From: Arthrobacter stackebrandtii
GTDB taxonomy: Bacteria > Actinomycetota > Actinomycetes > Actinomycetales > Micrococcaceae
DNA: 64,000 bases
NCBI RefSeq assembly: GCF_017876675.1
Contig: NZ_JAGIOI010000001.1
Span: 2,480,001 to 2,544,000 of the forward strand
Direction of reading: 5' to 3'
Of the stretch, positions 62,637-64,000 are shown piece after piece. The position numbers were made by a program, and so were the translations under genes. Under the pieces are notes generated by a model. The model did not search any database and had not been told where the DNA came from. It saw only the letters and a program-made list of their open reading frames with translations. How positions within the stretch are numbered: the first letter of the stretch is position 1; each line of letters starts with the position of its first letter.

Positions 62637-63923
62637 TCAGCAGCCCGGGGGAGCCACGTACTGGTACGTGACGGACAGGTCGTAGCTGGCCATGGTCTGC
62701 TGCGCCGTGTTTTCCCAGCCGAAGGACTGGGCGAAGACGGAGGCGGCGCGGCCCATGTCGAGCCGGGTTTGCGGGAAGTCGTGCAGCGAGGCGATGGCCT
62801 CGGCCCACAGCTTGGCGGATCGGCCCTGCACCAGCAGCCCGGTCCGGCCGTCGCTCACCGCGCGGGGCAGTCCGCCAACATCAGTGGCCACCACGGGCGT
62901 GCCGCAGGCCTGCGCCTCAAGCGCCACGAGGCCGAACGATTCGCTGGAGGACGGCACGGCAACAAGGTCCGCGCTGCGGTACCAGTCCGCCAGGGCATCT
63001 GGCCCCACGGGTGGGTACACCGCGGCAATCCCGCCAAGCCCGGCCTCGGCAATCATTTGCGGAAGGTCGTACTTTTCGCTGCCGCTGCTGGCACCGAGGA
63101 AGCTTATTCGCAGTGGGATGTCCGGGCGCGCGGCCTGCAGCAGTGCAGCGGCCTTGACCAGCACGTGCGGGCCTTTCAGTCGCTGGATGCGGCCGGCAAA
63201 CACCACATGGAAATCGGCGGGGTCGATGCCCAGCCGCAGGCGCGAGCGGTCCCGGAATGCGGGCTGGAACACTCGCAGGTCCACGCCGGGGGAGACCACG
63301 TCGATGCGCTGTTCACAGCCGTCGTAGTGGCCCTCGATCTCGGCGGCCTCGGCCGTGGTGTTGGCGATCAGGCGGGTGGCTCCGGCGACGATGTGCTGTT
63401 CGCCGTCCTCCCTGATGCCCGGTTCCGCATGCTGGCCGGGGCGCAGCAGGTGGTTTTTGACGCGGGCCATGGTGTGCATGGTGTGCACCAGGGGCAGGTC
63501 CAGCCGCTTCGCCACCAACAGCCCGGCCATGCCGGAAACCCAGTAGTGGGAATGGATGACGTTGACCGGAAGCGCGGCCCCGCCAGGCTGCCCGGCCGGG
63601 GACGGCGCGGAGCCGAGCCCGGAAATGTGGGCGGCAACGGCGTCGGCCATTTCATTCACCAGCTCCGGCAGCTCCTCCTTGGAAACCTTGCCGAAGGGCC
63701 CGGCCGTGATGTGGTGGACATTGGCGTGCGGGGCGAGGGGGACGGTGTCGGGCTGGGTGGCGGAGGTGCGGCGGGTGTAGATGTCCACGACCATGCCGGC
63801 CGCGGCCAGTTCCAGTGCCAGGGCGCGCACGTAGACGTTCATGCCGCCGGCATCGCCGCCGCCCGGCTGCTCCAGCGGGGATGTGTGCAGCGAGAGCATG
63901 GCCACGCGCCGTACCTGATGCAT
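62637..63923 (-). CDS. mshA: D-inositol-3-phosphate glycosyltransferase MshA
   Basis: A 428-residue GT4 enzyme. It joins GlcNAc from UDP-GlcNAc to inositol-3-phosphate, the first committed step of mycothiol synthesis. RVAMLSLHTSPLEQPGGGDAGGMNVYV, VIHSHYWVSGMAG and the nucleotide-sugar motif ESFGLVALEAQACGTPVVATDVGG are diagnostic. The ATG at 63923 follows GGGAGGA. The upstream ~75 bp to the window edge show no other gene. Confidence 0.96.
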   Translation of the reverse strand: MHQVRRVAMLSLHTSPLEQPGGGDAGGMNVYVRALALELAAAGMVVDIYTRRTSATQPDTVPLAPHANVHHITAGPFGKVSKEELPELVNEMADAVAAHISGLGSAPSPAGQPGGAALPVNVIHSHYWVSGMAGLLVAKRLDLPLVHTMHTMARVKNHLLRPGQHAEPGIREDGEQHIVAGATRLIANTTAEAAEIEGHYDGCEQRIDVVSPGVDLRVFQPAFRDRSRLRLGIDPADFHVVFAGRIQRLKGPHVLVKAAALLQAARPDIPLRISFLGASSGSEKYDLPQMIAEAGLGGIAAVYPPVGPDALADWYRSADLVAVPSSSESFGLVALEAQACGTPVVATDVGGLPRAVSDGRTGLLVQGRSAKLWAEAIASLHDFPQTRLDMGRAASVFAQSFGWENTAQQTMASYDLSVTYQYVAPPGC

Positions 63924-64000
63924 CCGCGTCCTCCCAGCCTGCCGCGGCGCCCGCCCGCCGGGCCGCCATTTGATGCTTCAATCTTGCCACTGCCGCGCCC

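Noticed and set aside
62357-62671. Open frame across the locus E repeats
   Set aside because: Built from repeat sequence, no ribosome site, overlaps the mshA 3' end.

Overview
The window is a high-GC actinobacterial chromosome segment, most likely Arthrobacter or a close relative in the Micrococcaceae. I infer this from protein content and from actinobacterial features: inositol-phosphate synthase (Ino1) and MshA for mycothiol, many GTG starts, and Ala/Glu- or RGG-rich tails on ribosomal proteins. No rRNA, tRNA, CRISPR array or recognisable phage was seen.

Layout. 1-1750: end of the str operon (fusA 3' end, tuf). 1.8-10.8 kb: a non-ribosomal block splitting str from S10. It holds a WXG100-like large protein with a small partner, a two-TM protein, a 1463-residue membrane protein and an MFS exporter. 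11.2-16.8 kb: S10 operon (rpsJ to rpsQ). 17.2-24.4 kb: spc operon (rplN to rplO) followed by secY, adk and map. 24.8-28.9 kb: glycerophosphodiesterase with a Ugp-like ABC importer. 29-30 kb: a P1 self-processing peptidase. 30.2-34.4 kb: alpha operon (infA, rpmJ, rpsM, rpsK, rpoA, rplQ) and truA. 34.6-35.6 kb: rplM-rpsI. 36-44 kb: glmM, mscL, a VanY-type carboxypeptidase, coaA, glmS, acpS and a fused NAD(P)H-hydrate repair enzyme. 44-48.6 kb: glgX, an aldo/keto reductase and ino1. 48.7-49.7 kb: an AbiEi/DUF559-like nuclease gene. 49.9-58.2 kb: an alpha-galactoside operon (GH36, binding protein, two permeases, GH13) with a divergent ROK regulator. 58.5-64 kb: a lipoprotein, a large secreted subtilase and mshA.

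How genes work together. GlmS and GlmM supply glucosamine phosphates toward UDP-GlcNAc, Ino1 supplies inositol-3-phosphate, and MshA joins the two in the first committed step of mycothiol synthesis. Both sugar-type ABC clusters lack an ATPase and probably share one encoded elsewhere. The GH36/GH13/ABC operon looks like uptake and intracellular breakdown of raffinose-type alpha-galactosides.

The most unusual signal is a family of 32-bp tandem repeats at five intergenic loci. The period is exactly 32 bp at every locus. At two loci the arrays are head-to-head (reverse-oriented left, forward right). The same arrangement brackets the AbiEi/DUF559-like nuclease gene, forming a 1.2-kb unit with 23-bp near-identical inverted ends. 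I propose a mobile or nuclease-associated repeat system as a testable hypothesis. Other points of interest are ribosomal protein L4 with an extra C-terminal domain, an 18-G homopolymer upstream of glmM, and a set of genes whose -10 hexamer lies 6-8 nt before the start codon (predicted leaderless mRNAs).
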